From positions 1-54,132 of the forward strand of contig SVDN01000016.1 in the NCBI GenBank assembly GCA_015057825.1: 54,132 nt of DNA, given 5' to 3'. Numbering within the stretch: the first letter of the stretch is position 1; each line of letters starts with the position of its first letter. The notes under the pieces are model-generated. The model worked only from the letters and a program-made list of their open reading frames with translations, made no database searches and had not been told where the DNA came from. The translations under genes were made by a program, and so were the position numbers. Of the stretch, positions 39,751 through 47,035 are shown one piece after another. Origin of the DNA: Lachnospiraceae bacterium. Its GTDB lineage: Bacteria > Bacillota > Clostridia > Lachnospirales > Lachnospiraceae.

Positions 39751-40563
39751 ATGGTATGCAGGAAGTGTGGTAAAACTTTTAGCGACAACTTAATAATATG
39801 CCCACACTGTGGAACGGAAAATCATAGAAAAACAAAAAGAACGATAAGTAAACCAAAAGTCGAAGTCAAAAAAGTAAAAGAAGTCAAAGACGACGATTGG
39901 GAAGAAGAAAAGCCTAAGAAGAAGCCAAAGAAAGCAAAAAAGTTTTCGGCAATTAAGCTCTCTCTTATCATTCTTATAGTTTTCGTTGCTTTGCTTGTGG
40001 CAATCTTTTGTATATCAAAATATGCCAAGGATAAGCAGGAGAACGCATCATCGGCAAACATTGAAAAGCTTGAAAAGTATTATCAAAATGAGGATTACGA
40101 GGCCATGGGCGAATACTTGGAAAACTTGGATTATGATGTAGCCTACGCAAAATACAATGTGGTTGACGGGCTTTACGGCAGAAAAACCTGGCAGATTTCT
40201 TCCCTTAAAAAAGATTTTGACGTAATGAGTAAGGAAGATACTTTATACACCATAAGTCCCGATCTTATAAGTTTCGATATAAAGGTTTGTTTTGAAACAT
40301 TGGCTGAAATAGAAAAACTTGAAGAAGCGGGCTATCAATACGGAGAAGAAGCGGCTTGCGAGGCATTTAAAGAAGAATACCATAAGGCTTTGAAGAAATA
40401 TTTGCTTTTAAGCGACGAGGAAATTGATGCTGCGGTAGCAACGGCCCTTTCTTCCGAAAACAGCAGCGAAAACGACTATTTAAGCTACGCAGAAGCGGCG
40501 GTAACGAGACTGTCGGAAAAGTACATTAAGTCCGAGCCGGAAACGCAAGCAGAGCAAAATTAA
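39751..40563 (+). CDS. Zinc-ribbon single-pass membrane protein, function unknown
   Basis: A 270-residue protein. The N-terminal zinc ribbon (CRKCGKTF, then CPHCGTEN) is followed by a highly basic Lys/Glu linker (about 28-68) and one transmembrane helix (about 69-91: LSLIILIVFVALLVAIFCI). The C-terminal part is helical, rich in Glu, Tyr and Lys, and presumably outside the cell. It ends in a Glu/Gln-rich tail. No enzyme motif was recognised. Such cytoplasmic zinc ribbon plus TM plus outer-domain proteins are common in Firmicutes and uncharacterised. It stands alone with its own promoter. Confidence 0.75.
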   Translation: MVCRKCGKTFSDNLIICPHCGTENHRKTKRTISKPKVEVKKVKEVKDDDWEEEKPKKKPKKAKKFSAIKLSLIILIVFVALLVAIFCISKYAKDKQENASSANIEKLEKYYQNEDYEAMGEYLENLDYDVAYAKYNVVDGLYGRKTWQISSLKKDFDVMSKEDTLYTISPDLISFDIKVCFETLAEIEKLEEAGYQYGEEAACEAFKEEYHKALKKYLLLSDEEIDAAVATALSSENSSENDYLSYAEAAVTRLSEKYIKSEPETQAEQN

Positions 40564-40666
40564 TAAATTATTCACGATTTAATCGGAAAATGTTAATAAT
40601 TACAAGCTACAATAGAAAGGTAGCAGCGTTAATTATTAATAAATATAAATGAAGGAGGTCATTATT

Positions 40667-41209
40667 ATGGCAAAATATGTATGTAGTGTATGCGGTTATG
40701 TTCACGAAGGAGATAATCCACCTGAAGCCTGTCCTATTTGCAAAGCACCTGCAAGCAAATTCAATAAGCAGGAAGGCGAAATGACATGGGCAGCAGAGCA
40801 CGTAGTAGGCGTAGCTAAAGGTGTTAGCGAAGATATTCTTAAAGATTTAAGAGACAACTTTACGGGAGAGTGTTCAGAAGTAGGTATGTACCTTGCAATG
40901 GCAAGAGTAGCATTCAGAGAAGGCTATCCTGAAGTAGGTCTTTACTATGAGAAAGCTGCTTATGAAGAAGCAGAACATGCTGCAAAATTCGCTGAACTTT
41001 TAGGTGAAGTAATAACAGACAGCACAAAGAAAAACTTAGAGATGAGAATCGATGCCGAAAATGGCGCAACAGCAGGAAAAGCAGACCTTGCAAAACGCGC
41101 TAAAGAAGCAAATCTTGATGCAATCCATGACACAGTACATGAAATGGCAAGAGACGAAGCACGCCACGGCAAAGCCTTCAAAGGTCTTTACGATCGATAC
41201 TTCGGTTAA
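40667..41209 (+). CDS. Reverse rubrerythrin (peroxide/oxygen detoxification)
   Basis: A 180-residue protein with the rubredoxin domain at the N-terminus (C6, C9, C22, C25: CSVCGYV and CPICKAP) and a ferritin-like diiron domain after it ([50 protein letters not shown], with Glu and His ligands). This reversed order identifies reverse rubrerythrin, which reduces H2O2 and O2 in clostridia. The ATG at 40667 has GGAGG 8 bases upstream; an earlier ATG lies within the ribosome site. It is monocistronic with a strong terminator and protects oxygen-sensitive enzymes such as the hydrogenase. Confidence 0.93.
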   Translation: MAKYVCSVCGYVHEGDNPPEACPICKAPASKFNKQEGEMTWAAEHVVGVAKGVSEDILKDLRDNFTGECSEVGMYLAMARVAFREGYPEVGLYYEKAAYEEAEHAAKFAELLGEVITDSTKKNLEMRIDAENGATAGKADLAKRAKEANLDAIHDTVHEMARDEARHGKAFKGLYDRYFG

Positions 41210-41234
41210 GCTACAAGCCTGAAAATCGGAAAAT

Positions 41235-41272
41235 AAAATCGACCTGCAAGTTTACTTGCGAGGTCGATTTTT
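41235..41272 (+). terminator. Intrinsic terminator after reverse rubrerythrin
   Basis: AAAATCGACCTGCAAG and CTTGCGAGGTCGATTTT form a long stem with one bulged base, followed by TATTTTTT. It may also serve the convergent GntR gene. Confidence 0.9.
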
Positions 41273-41310
41273 ATTTTTTGATTTTATGGCGACAGCCATC
41301 CCCTGCCATT

Positions 41311-41976
41311 CTATTTATCATCCAAATGATCCAAAATGAATTTCTCCTGGACATCGATATGGTTCTTAATTTCCTTCTTTGCACGTTTCGGATCGTTGCT
41401 TTCGATTGCCTCGATTATACGCTTGTGATCCTCGATAATTTTTTCTTTAACCTTTATATCTTTGATATATTCAAGTCTGTATCTGTAAATATGCTCTTTA
41501 AGACCGTTGATAATATTTATCAGTCTCTTGTTTTTGGTTGAGTTATTAATGATTTCATGGAATTCAACGTCCAAATCGGCTATTTTTTGAGCATCGTTTT
41601 CTTCAACGGCTTTTTCAATTTCGGTATTTTTCTTTTTCAAAAGAGCAATCTCTTCTTTTGTGATTTTCTGACAGGCAAGCTCTACACCAAGTCTTTCCAT
41701 TGCTCTTCTGATATCAAGAACATCTATTAAATCTTCTTTTGTAATCGGGGCAACAACCGCGCCGCGTCTTGCATTCATAATAACAAGACCTTCAAGCTCC
41801 AGCTTTCTGATTGCCTCTCTTACCGGAGTACGGCTTACACCCAACATATTTGCAAGCTTAATTTCCATAAGCCTTTCATTTGGGGCCAAATCTCCTTTTA
41901 TAATAGCCTCTCTGAGAGTTTTAAACACAACGTCTCTAAGTGGTAAATATTCATTCATATCCAACTCTAATTTCAT
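41311..41976 (-). CDS. GntR-family (FadR/FCD subfamily) transcriptional regulator
   Basis: A 221-residue cytoplasmic regulator. The N-terminal winged helix (about 8-75: LREAIIKGDLAPNERLMEI, LGVSRTPVREAIRKLELEGL) is the GntR signature. The C-terminal all-helical FCD domain (about 85-215) contains the metal/ligand histidines in DLDVEFHEIINNS and IEDHKRIIEAIE. Its ligand is unknown; FCD regulators often respond to organic acids. AAGGAG precedes the ATG. It lies downstream of ispE on the same strand, with a 57-base gap, so the two may be co-transcribed. Confidence 0.9.
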   Translation of the reverse strand: MKLELDMNEYLPLRDVVFKTLREAIIKGDLAPNERLMEIKLANMLGVSRTPVREAIRKLELEGLVIMNARRGAVVAPITKEDLIDVLDIRRAMERLGVELACQKITKEEIALLKKKNTEIEKAVEENDAQKIADLDVEFHEIINNSTKNKRLINIINGLKEHIYRYRLEYIKDIKVKEKIIEDHKRIIEAIESNDPKRAKKEIKNHIDVQEKFILDHLDDK

Positions 41977-42033
41977 GATCTCACTCCTTTAAATTCCATA
42001 AACCATGTGTTTTATCATTAAATTAAGCCTTAA

Positions 42034-42891
42034 CTAGATGTTGAAAAATCTTGTTACGAAAACCTGCTTTGCAAGTTTTTTTGAAACAATGATTTCCTTT
42101 GCCTTGTTAGCATCTTCCTTCTTTTCAAACAGGCCGAATACCGTAGGTCCGCTGCCGCTCATGAGAGAAACGCATGCGCCGCATTCAACCATCAGCTGTT
42201 TTAATCGGTCGATTTCCGGATGTTCTTTGGCAGTAACCGTTTCCAAAACATTTTCCATTTTTTCGGACATTTTTTTAAGGTCCTTGTTCTTTATTGCCTC
42301 CATAAGCCCGTCTATATCCGGATGTCTTTCAAGTCCGTCAAGATTAAGGTTTTGGTAGACATGTTTTGTGGAAACGCCAAATCCCGGCTTTGCAATGACT
42401 ATAAAGCAATTCGGCGGAGGAGACAGTCTTGTAAGTTTCTCCCCAATTCCTTCCGACAATGCCGTCCCACGAAGCAAACAATACGGAACATCCGCGCCTA
42501 TCTTAACCGCATGCTCCATAAGCTCTTCTATGGAAAGTCCCAGCCTAAACATTACATTAATGCCAAACATAACCGCTGCCGCGTCCGTACTTCCGCCTGC
42601 CATGCCTGCCGACACGGGAATATTTTTCTGCAAATTTATGTCCAGGCCTTTTGTTATCCCAAATTCATCAAACAAAAGCTTAGCTGCCTTATACATAATA
42701 TTGTCGCTGTTATTTGGCAAATAGAAAAGATTTGTTTTGATTTTAATCTCGCCGCTGTCGTTCTTTTTAATGAAGATTCTGTCATAAATGTTAACCGTCT
42801 GCATAATCATTTTAACTTCATGATAGCCATCTTCTCTTCTTCTTACGACATCAAGACCAAGATTAATTTTTCCGTATGCCTTAAGCTTCAT
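42034..42891 (-). CDS. ispE: 4-diphosphocytidyl-2-C-methyl-D-erythritol kinase IspE
   Basis: GHMP kinase of the non-mevalonate isoprenoid pathway that phosphorylates CDP-methylerythritol. It has about 285 residues. The N-terminal KLKAYGKINLGLDVVRRREDGYHE and the ATP loop IPVSAGMAGGSTDAAA (about 92-107) are typical, and the C-terminal SLMSGSGPTVFGLF completes the GHMP pattern. The ATG at 42891 is preferred because it begins the conserved sequence. A TTG three codons earlier is possible, and neither has a strong ribosome site. Confidence 0.94.
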   Translation of the reverse strand: MKLKAYGKINLGLDVVRRREDGYHEVKMIMQTVNIYDRIFIKKNDSGEIKIKTNLFYLPNNSDNIMYKAAKLLFDEFGITKGLDINLQKNIPVSAGMAGGSTDAAAVMFGINVMFRLGLSIEELMEHAVKIGADVPYCLLRGTALSEGIGEKLTRLSPPPNCFIVIAKPGFGVSTKHVYQNLNLDGLERHPDIDGLMEAIKNKDLKKMSEKMENVLETVTAKEHPEIDRLKQLMVECGACVSLMSGSGPTVFGLFEKKEDANKAKEIIVSKKLAKQVFVTRFFNI

Positions 42892-42990
42892 ACTGTCCAA
42901 TTTGCAACACTTCCCATCATGTATACATTATACTGTTAAATTGTTCTAAAATCAATACTTTATGGCAGAAATTGTTTTTTATTTAATACC

Positions 42991-43018
42991 TAAAGTATTT
43001 GCTAAACTATGCCGATAT
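42991..43018 (+). promoter_or_regulatory. Near-perfect sigma-28 promoter
   Basis: TAAA (42991-42994), 16 bases, GCCGATAT (43011-43018), the full sigma-D/FliA consensus with the same spacing as the flagellin and flaG promoters. It lies about 50 bases before the ATG of the uncharacterised gene at 43068. Confidence 0.8.
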
Positions 43019-43067
43019 AAAGTATGTAGAAATAGATAGTGCATTTTTTACCAAGGAGGGTATAAAT

Positions 43068-43601
43068 ATGGATATTAATTCGGTTTCTAATTCGATTTAC
43101 AGCACGGACGCATACAAAACAAACGCAAAATCCGCTGAAAAGCATGACGATGCCAAGAAGAACGATGTTGGCGTTGTATATGAAAAATCAGCAAATAAAA
43201 TTGATGCAAGTCTTTTGATTAAACAAAGCAAAGATCAAATAGACGGCCGTTTCTCGGAAATGGTAAGAAATATGATTTCCGAACAGCGCGGCGCAATTGA
43301 TAAATACAATCAGACAATTACCGATATTTTAAACGGTAAAAAATCCTTAAAAGAAGCTGCCGAAGAAGCAGCAAAAGAAATATCCGAAGACGGATACTGG
43401 GGTGTAAAACAAACCTCAGACAGAATCTTCTCCTTCGCAAAAGCCTTAACCGGCGGCGATTCGAGCAAGATGCCTGCAATGTTGGACGCCTTCAAAAAAG
43501 GCTACGAAGAAGCTGCCAAAGCATTCGGCGGCGAACTTCCTGAAATATGTCAGCAGACATATGACGCTGTAGTAAAATCTTTCGAAGAATACACAGCCTA
43601 A
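43068..43601 (+). CDS. Uncharacterised sigma-28-driven protein (DUF5610-like)
   Basis: A 177-residue cytoplasmic-looking protein with no signal peptide or Cys in the first 150 residues. The N-terminal 60 residues are Ser/Lys/Asp-rich and probably disordered. The rest is helical, with the motifs YWGVKQTSDRIFSFAKALTG (around 107-126) and KKGYEEAAKAFGGELPEICQ. These resemble, from memory, the DUF5610 family of unknown function. The ATG at 43068 has AAGGAGGG upstream; an open frame 23 codons longer runs back through the promoter and is rejected. Because the promoter is sigma-28, a flagellar, motility or chemotaxis role is likely. Confidence 0.75.
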   Translation: MDINSVSNSIYSTDAYKTNAKSAEKHDDAKKNDVGVVYEKSANKIDASLLIKQSKDQIDGRFSEMVRNMISEQRGAIDKYNQTITDILNGKKSLKEAAEEAAKEISEDGYWGVKQTSDRIFSFAKALTGGDSSKMPAMLDAFKKGYEEAAKAFGGELPEICQQTYDAVVKSFEEYTA

Positions 43602-43640
43602 CACACGTTATCCAGAAATACTTAATAAATCTAAAACCCA

Positions 43641-43679
43641 AAGAAAAAACGGCAGACATGGTCTGTCGCTTTTTCTTTG
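43641..43679 (+). terminator. Intrinsic terminator after the sigma-28-driven gene
   Basis: CGGCAGAC-ATG-GTCTGTCG (one G-U pair), flanked by AAGAAAAAA and CTTTTTCTTT so that the A/T tracts extend the stem. It lies immediately before repeat copy A. Confidence 0.85.
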
Positions 43680-43680
43680 T

Positions 43681-44047
43681 TGAATCATCTCTATGCAAAA
43701 TATAAATTGCCTATCCGTCTACGTTTCATAGTTAATGTGTCGCCTTCGCTATGCATGAATATAATATTTGTTTTGAAACCTATCGTTCGATTAAGAACAA
43801 GTAAAGAAAATCAACTTATGTATCTTAGACAATCCGCAAACAGCGAACATTCGCCATCCGGGCTCAGTGTTCGCTTGGATTGGACGTCCTGTCCAATCCT
43901 TGCTAATTTACAGAGATTTTCTAACTTGTTCTAAAATCTCACTTTATGGTTTCTAAAAGCAAATATTATATTCACTGCATGCCAACGGCGACCAAATATG
44001 ATAGCGTGCCTGATAGGCAATTATATTCTTTATATGTTTATGAATCA
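43681..44047 (-). repeat. Long-inverted-repeat MITE-like element, copy A
   Basis: About 367 bp. Its two halves are imperfect inverted copies. Outer arms are TGAATCAT...TTGCCTATC and GATAGGCAA...ATGAATCA, then TGTCGCC/GGCGAC, then ATAATATTTGTTTT/AAAAGCAAATATTAT, and AAGAACAAGT/ACTTGTTCT further in. The centre has GTTCGC and GGACGTCCTGTCC-like segments shared with copies B and C in the opposite orientation. It has no transposase and no credible reading frame. It fills the 460 bp gap 43602-44061. Confidence 0.65.
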
Positions 44048-44061
44048 ACTCAAAAACTGCA

Positions 44062-44262
44062 TTAATTTGTCAAAAGAATTTTTGCTTCCTCTGTTTCTCT
44101 GAAACATAATTTACAATGTGACATGTATCGAGTATTTTCCTTTAATGCATCATCCAATGTTTTATTTTTTTTTGCATCTGAAGGCACTGCTTTGGAATGG
44201 CAACATCCGTTTATTTTGTGTAGTTTCTTTGAGCTTTTATTTAAAAAGTATTGATATTTCAA
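44062..44262 (-). CDS. Small Ada-like metal-binding protein
   Basis: A 66-residue protein starting with TTG at 44262. AGGAGGAG lies 8 bases before it, which is what makes the unusual start credible. It has KLHKINGCCHSK (H15, C20, C21, H22) and SHCKLCFRE (C50, C53), separated by a helical stretch. The spacing resembles the four-Cys metal-binding module of Ada and related small domains (KxHxxxC ... CxxC). No DNA-binding or enzymatic domain is attached. It lies 32 bases after the lipoprotein gene and may be co-transcribed with it. Function unknown. Confidence 0.6.
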   Translation of the reverse strand: MKYQYFLNKSSKKLHKINGCCHSKAVPSDAKKNKTLDDALKENTRYMSHCKLCFRETEEAKILLTN

Positions 44263-44294
44263 TTATTTCTCCTCCTAATGAAAAAACATTTAGA

Positions 44295-44999
44295 TTAATT
44301 AACAATAAAGTTAGCATCATAGATAGATAAAATGATTTTTTCATCTTTGTCTTCTGCGGCAGTTTTCGGGATACGTATAATGCCTCTTACTTCGTATGTT
44401 TTTTGTGTTAGCGGCTCCATTTGTCCACCGGACCAGAGTAAACTATTCAATTTAAATTGTTCGGCCGTAATTGATCCATCTAAATCCGAATCAAAGTATC
44501 CCCAATCCGATATATTACCATCCGTTTTTGTTCTAAACATAGAAACATAATTTGTATCAAATGTATAGTCTTTGTAATAAACCTTTGGTGCTAGCTTAGT
44601 TACTCCGGTAATATCTTGCTCCTTTCCTGTATATTGAAATTCAATATCATACCAAAGATATGTATCTTCAGTATTATTTTTTTCGGGACCAAAGCCATAT
44701 CCAAAACCTTTAATATCTGCAAGCGAAGCTCCGGATTCATTAACTAATGGCTCATCAGTAGCGGTAAAAAATTCATCTTTTTCCGAACAAATATCTATAA
44801 CGTCCTTATCGCCAAGCCCAAGCCAATTAATATGACCAATTAAAATACTGTCAGAAAATTTTGCATCATTTAATGTAATATTAAAAATGTTCGTTTCTAC
44901 AGTTTCACCAACTTTATGATTGGAAAGACCTGAATTGCAACCTGTTAAAAGACCAAACACTGTAAAACTTGCCAAAATGAGTGTAATAATTTTTTTCAT
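44295..44999 (-). CDS. Putative lipoprotein, function unknown
   Basis: A 234-residue protein with a lipoprotein signal peptide (MKKIITLILASFTVFGLLTGC) and lipobox LLTGC, so anchored outside the membrane. The remaining sequence is beta-rich (VETNIFNITLNDAKFSD, DTYLWYDIEFQYTGKEQDI, YEVRGIIRIPKTAA), like the telokin-type Ig-like domains (DUF4352-like) of Firmicute lipoproteins. The start at 44999 has AAGGAGG 9 bases upstream; an in-frame start 18 codons earlier is rejected. It is divergent from a small XRE regulator with a shared 9+9 bp dyad, so probably repressed by it. Confidence 0.75.
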   Translation of the reverse strand: MKKIITLILASFTVFGLLTGCNSGLSNHKVGETVETNIFNITLNDAKFSDSILIGHINWLGLGDKDVIDICSEKDEFFTATDEPLVNESGASLADIKGFGYGFGPEKNNTEDTYLWYDIEFQYTGKEQDITGVTKLAPKVYYKDYTFDTNYVSMFRTKTDGNISDWGYFDSDLDGSITAEQFKLNSLLWSGGQMEPLTQKTYEVRGIIRIPKTAAEDKDEKIILSIYDANFIVN

Positions 45000-45026
45000 A
45001 AATAAAAGCCTCCTTATTATAAACAG

Positions 45027-45047
45027 TTTAGAGTTTATAACTCTAAA
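45027..45047. promoter_or_regulatory. Dyad TTTAGAGTT-TAT-AACTCTAAA, candidate XRE operator
   Basis: Perfect 9 bp arms with a 3-base spacer in the 95 bp between the lipoprotein and XRE genes. It lies just upstream of a TATAAT box reading toward the lipoprotein (45017-45022). A XRE repressor bound there could control both genes. Confidence 0.6.
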
Positions 45048-45094
45048 AGTCAAGTTTTATCGTCTCTAACCTTATAATTATTACACGAGGTATT

Positions 45095-45322
45095 ATGATG
45101 AAGTATAATGAGAGAATCAGAGAAATTCGAGAAGATAATTCTTTGACGCAACAGAAGGTTGCAGATTTGTTGAATATAGGACAACGAACTTATTCGGACT
45201 ATGAGAGTGGGAAAACAAGGATTCCAATAGATAATCTTTTAATTCTTGCAAAGTATTATAATGTTTCCGTTGATTATATATCCGGAGCGAGTAACATCAA
45301 AAGTGAGTATCCGCAAAAATAA
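45095..45322 (+). CDS. XRE-family HTH regulator
   Basis: A 75-residue protein made of a single Cro/CI-type helix-turn-helix (RIREIREDNSLTQQKVADLL, NIGQRTYSDYESGKTRIPID, NLLILAKYYNVSVDYISG) and a short tail. It has no sensor or protease domain. GAGGT precedes the ATG. It is divergent from the lipoprotein gene with a dyad between them and followed by a strong terminator. Probably a local repressor. Confidence 0.9.
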   Translation: MMKYNERIREIREDNSLTQQKVADLLNIGQRTYSDYESGKTRIPIDNLLILAKYYNVSVDYISGASNIKSEYPQK

Positions 45323-45362
45323 GGAGTAGCGATTTGTATTGTAATCATGCTACTCCTTTTTA
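45321..45362 (+). terminator. Intrinsic terminator after the XRE gene
   Basis: AAGGAGTAGC and GCTACTCCTTTTT form a 10 bp stem around an 18-base loop, overlapping the stop codon. The remaining gap 45363-45878 is largely repeat copy B. Confidence 0.85.
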
Positions 45363-45452
45363 TGTACAAATCTAAACAAGATACCATTTAAATTCAAACC
45401 TAAGTTGCCTTTTACGTAAAAGCGGCTCGCAGTCAAGATTGTCACAATAAAA

Positions 45453-45847
45453 GTGACTATCGGGCGAAAGTTCGCATTGTGTCGCCGTTATTATGCTGTA
45501 ATAAATATTTGTTTTAAAGCAAACTAGTGAGAGCAAAGAACAAGTTTGAAAATATCTGCTTTTCACACCATAAAGTGTAGTCATAGAATAACTTTGAAAA
45601 TCTTTAAACACCAGCAAGATTTGAACAGGACGTTCAAATCAGGCGAGCCTGAGACAGGATGTCGAATGCGAGCCGTTTGCGAACTCTTTATACAAACTCT
45701 ATTGATTTTCATTAGTTATTCATGACGAAACGACAGGTTGAAAACAGATATTTTCATAACTTGTTCTTAATCGAACGACCGGTTTAAAAACAAATATTAA
45801 TTAAAGCATAGAAAAGGCGACACATCTTAAGTGTCGCCTGATAGTCA
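45453..45847 (+). repeat. Long-inverted-repeat MITE-like element, copy B
   Basis: About 395 bp. Ends TGACTATCGGGCGA and CGCCTGATAGTCA are inverted, followed inward by GTGTCGCC/GGCGACAC, ATGCT/AGCAT, AAATATTTGTTTT/AAAAACAAATATT, and a long internal pairing around 45541-45570 with 45730-45770. Positions 45541-45684 are nearly identical to 48492-48634 of copy C, and 45702-45799 to 48697-48793. The right end carries a hairpin (45816-45838) usable as a terminator by the PEGA lipoprotein gene. There is no coding capacity. Confidence 0.7.
45816..45838 (-). terminator. Repeat-derived terminator hairpin
   Basis: GGCGACAC-ATCTTAA-GTGTCGCC, an 8 bp perfect stem. On the minus strand it is followed by TTTTCT. 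It belongs to the terminal repeat of copy B and lies 40 bases after the PEGA lipoprotein stop codon. A second hairpin, AAAAGGCT/AGCCTTTT at 45857-45880, overlaps that stop codon. Confidence 0.6.
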
Positions 45848-45878
45848 ATATTCTGCAAAAGGCTTGATAAAGAGCCTT

Positions 45879-46985
45879 TTATTTCTTCGTAGTTGTTGTC
45901 TCTTTATTGGTCGTTGTTTCCTTGGCCGTGGTGCTTTCGGTTTCCTGCACCGTCATGGTAATTGCCTTATCAACGTAATTGGAATTAATCTCAATTATCT
46001 CCGAATAGGTCTTGTAACCGCTGCAGTAAACAATAACCGTATGTCTACCATATGAGAGACTGATAATATCGTTAGCGTTCTTCTTTGTACCATCAACGTA
46101 CAATGTAGCATTTGCCGGCTCAATGCTGAACTTGATGCTACCCTTTTCAACCGCCTCGCCCTGAAGAGCGCCTACATCAAGCTGCTGGGTTTCGTTCCTG
46201 AGAACCGTTATTTCCGTCTGTCCTGTGGTTTCACCCTTTGTGGCGGTAACCGTATAGCTACCTTCCGGCACGGCAACAGTCATATTTGCATCGATTTGCT
46301 TGATAATCTTAGGTCCGAATTCAATAAGACCGCCGATGAAATAATCCTGGTTTTCAAGCTCAACAAAACCGTGTCCCAAATCTATATTGATGGAATATAC
46401 GGCATTTCCTATGCCATATATTGTTAAAGTATCCACAGGATTGATTGAGTCTAACTTAACAAGCTTTCCTTCGGAAATAATGCTTGCATCTTCCTCAATG
46501 GAATAAGTTGTCTGGCCAACCTTGATTGCGCTGTCCTCGGCATATAAGCTAAAGCTGTTGCTTTTGTCGATAGACCAAGCGTCTTTATATTCCTTAATCT
46601 CTGTAAGTTTTTGCGTTCCGCTTTTATAATAAGCTTCCACAATTACCCCAAGGTCAAGCTGACCCATGGTGAGATCGTTGTCGTATTTGCTGAGAACCGA
46701 AGTTCCGCCGGTGTAAGACATAATCTCTGTCTTTCCCGTTGCAAGAAATTTAAGGGACACTTCCTTATTTGTGGTATCCGCATTGACCAAAACAGCCAAA
46801 TTCTCATAAACAGACGATTCTTTAAGCTTCTTCTTTGTATCGTCATCGCTCTTGTCTCCGTACAATGCGGCAATGGATGAGCCGTCGGTAAGAGTCGCCT
46901 TCTTTTTTTTGTTTTCGCATCCACCCATAAGGGCCAAAACCGCAAGCGAAAAAAGCATAACGGCAATCAAATGTTTTTTGCCCAT
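45879..46985 (-). CDS. PEGA-domain lipoprotein
   Basis: A 368-residue putative lipoprotein. The signal peptide MGKKHLIAVMLFSLAVLALM ends at lipobox MGGC. A beta-rich central region follows (SIAALYGDKSDDDTKKKLKE, then many short strands). The PEGA domain lies at about 285-350 (GSIKFSIEPANATLYVDGTK and YGRHTVIVYCSGYKTYSE). The C-terminal tail is Thr/Lys-rich (KETTTNKETTTTKK). PEGA domains occur in surface and envelope proteins and may bind wall polymers. The start at 46985 has GAGAGG upstream; an ATG 13 codons earlier is rejected. It lies 50 bases after the CCA enzyme gene, probably in one operon. Confidence 0.8.
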   Translation of the reverse strand: MGKKHLIAVMLFSLAVLALMGGCENKKKKATLTDGSSIAALYGDKSDDDTKKKLKESSVYENLAVLVNADTTNKEVSLKFLATGKTEIMSYTGGTSVLSKYDNDLTMGQLDLGVIVEAYYKSGTQKLTEIKEYKDAWSIDKSNSFSLYAEDSAIKVGQTTYSIEEDASIISEGKLVKLDSINPVDTLTIYGIGNAVYSINIDLGHGFVELENQDYFIGGLIEFGPKIIKQIDANMTVAVPEGSYTVTATKGETTGQTEITVLRNETQQLDVGALQGEAVEKGSIKFSIEPANATLYVDGTKKNANDIISLSYGRHTVIVYCSGYKTYSEIIEINSNYVDKAITMTVQETESTTAKETTTNKETTTTKK

Positions 46986-47035
46986 AACAAACCTCTCTAA
47001 ATCGGCATTTTTACGCATTTTCAAAATGCCGTCTT

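Noticed and set aside
42999-43067. 23-codon N-terminal extension of the sigma-28-driven gene
   Set aside because: It would overlap the sigma-28 promoter itself; AAGGAGGG precedes the ATG at 43068.
43677-43934. 85-codon open frame on the plus strand in repeat copy A
   Set aside because: It starts at a TTG in the terminator/repeat junction, has no ribosome site and has repeat-derived composition.
45372-45617. 81-codon open frame on the minus strand in repeat copy B
   Set aside because: Overlaps the repeat, no ribosome site, not conserved in copy C.
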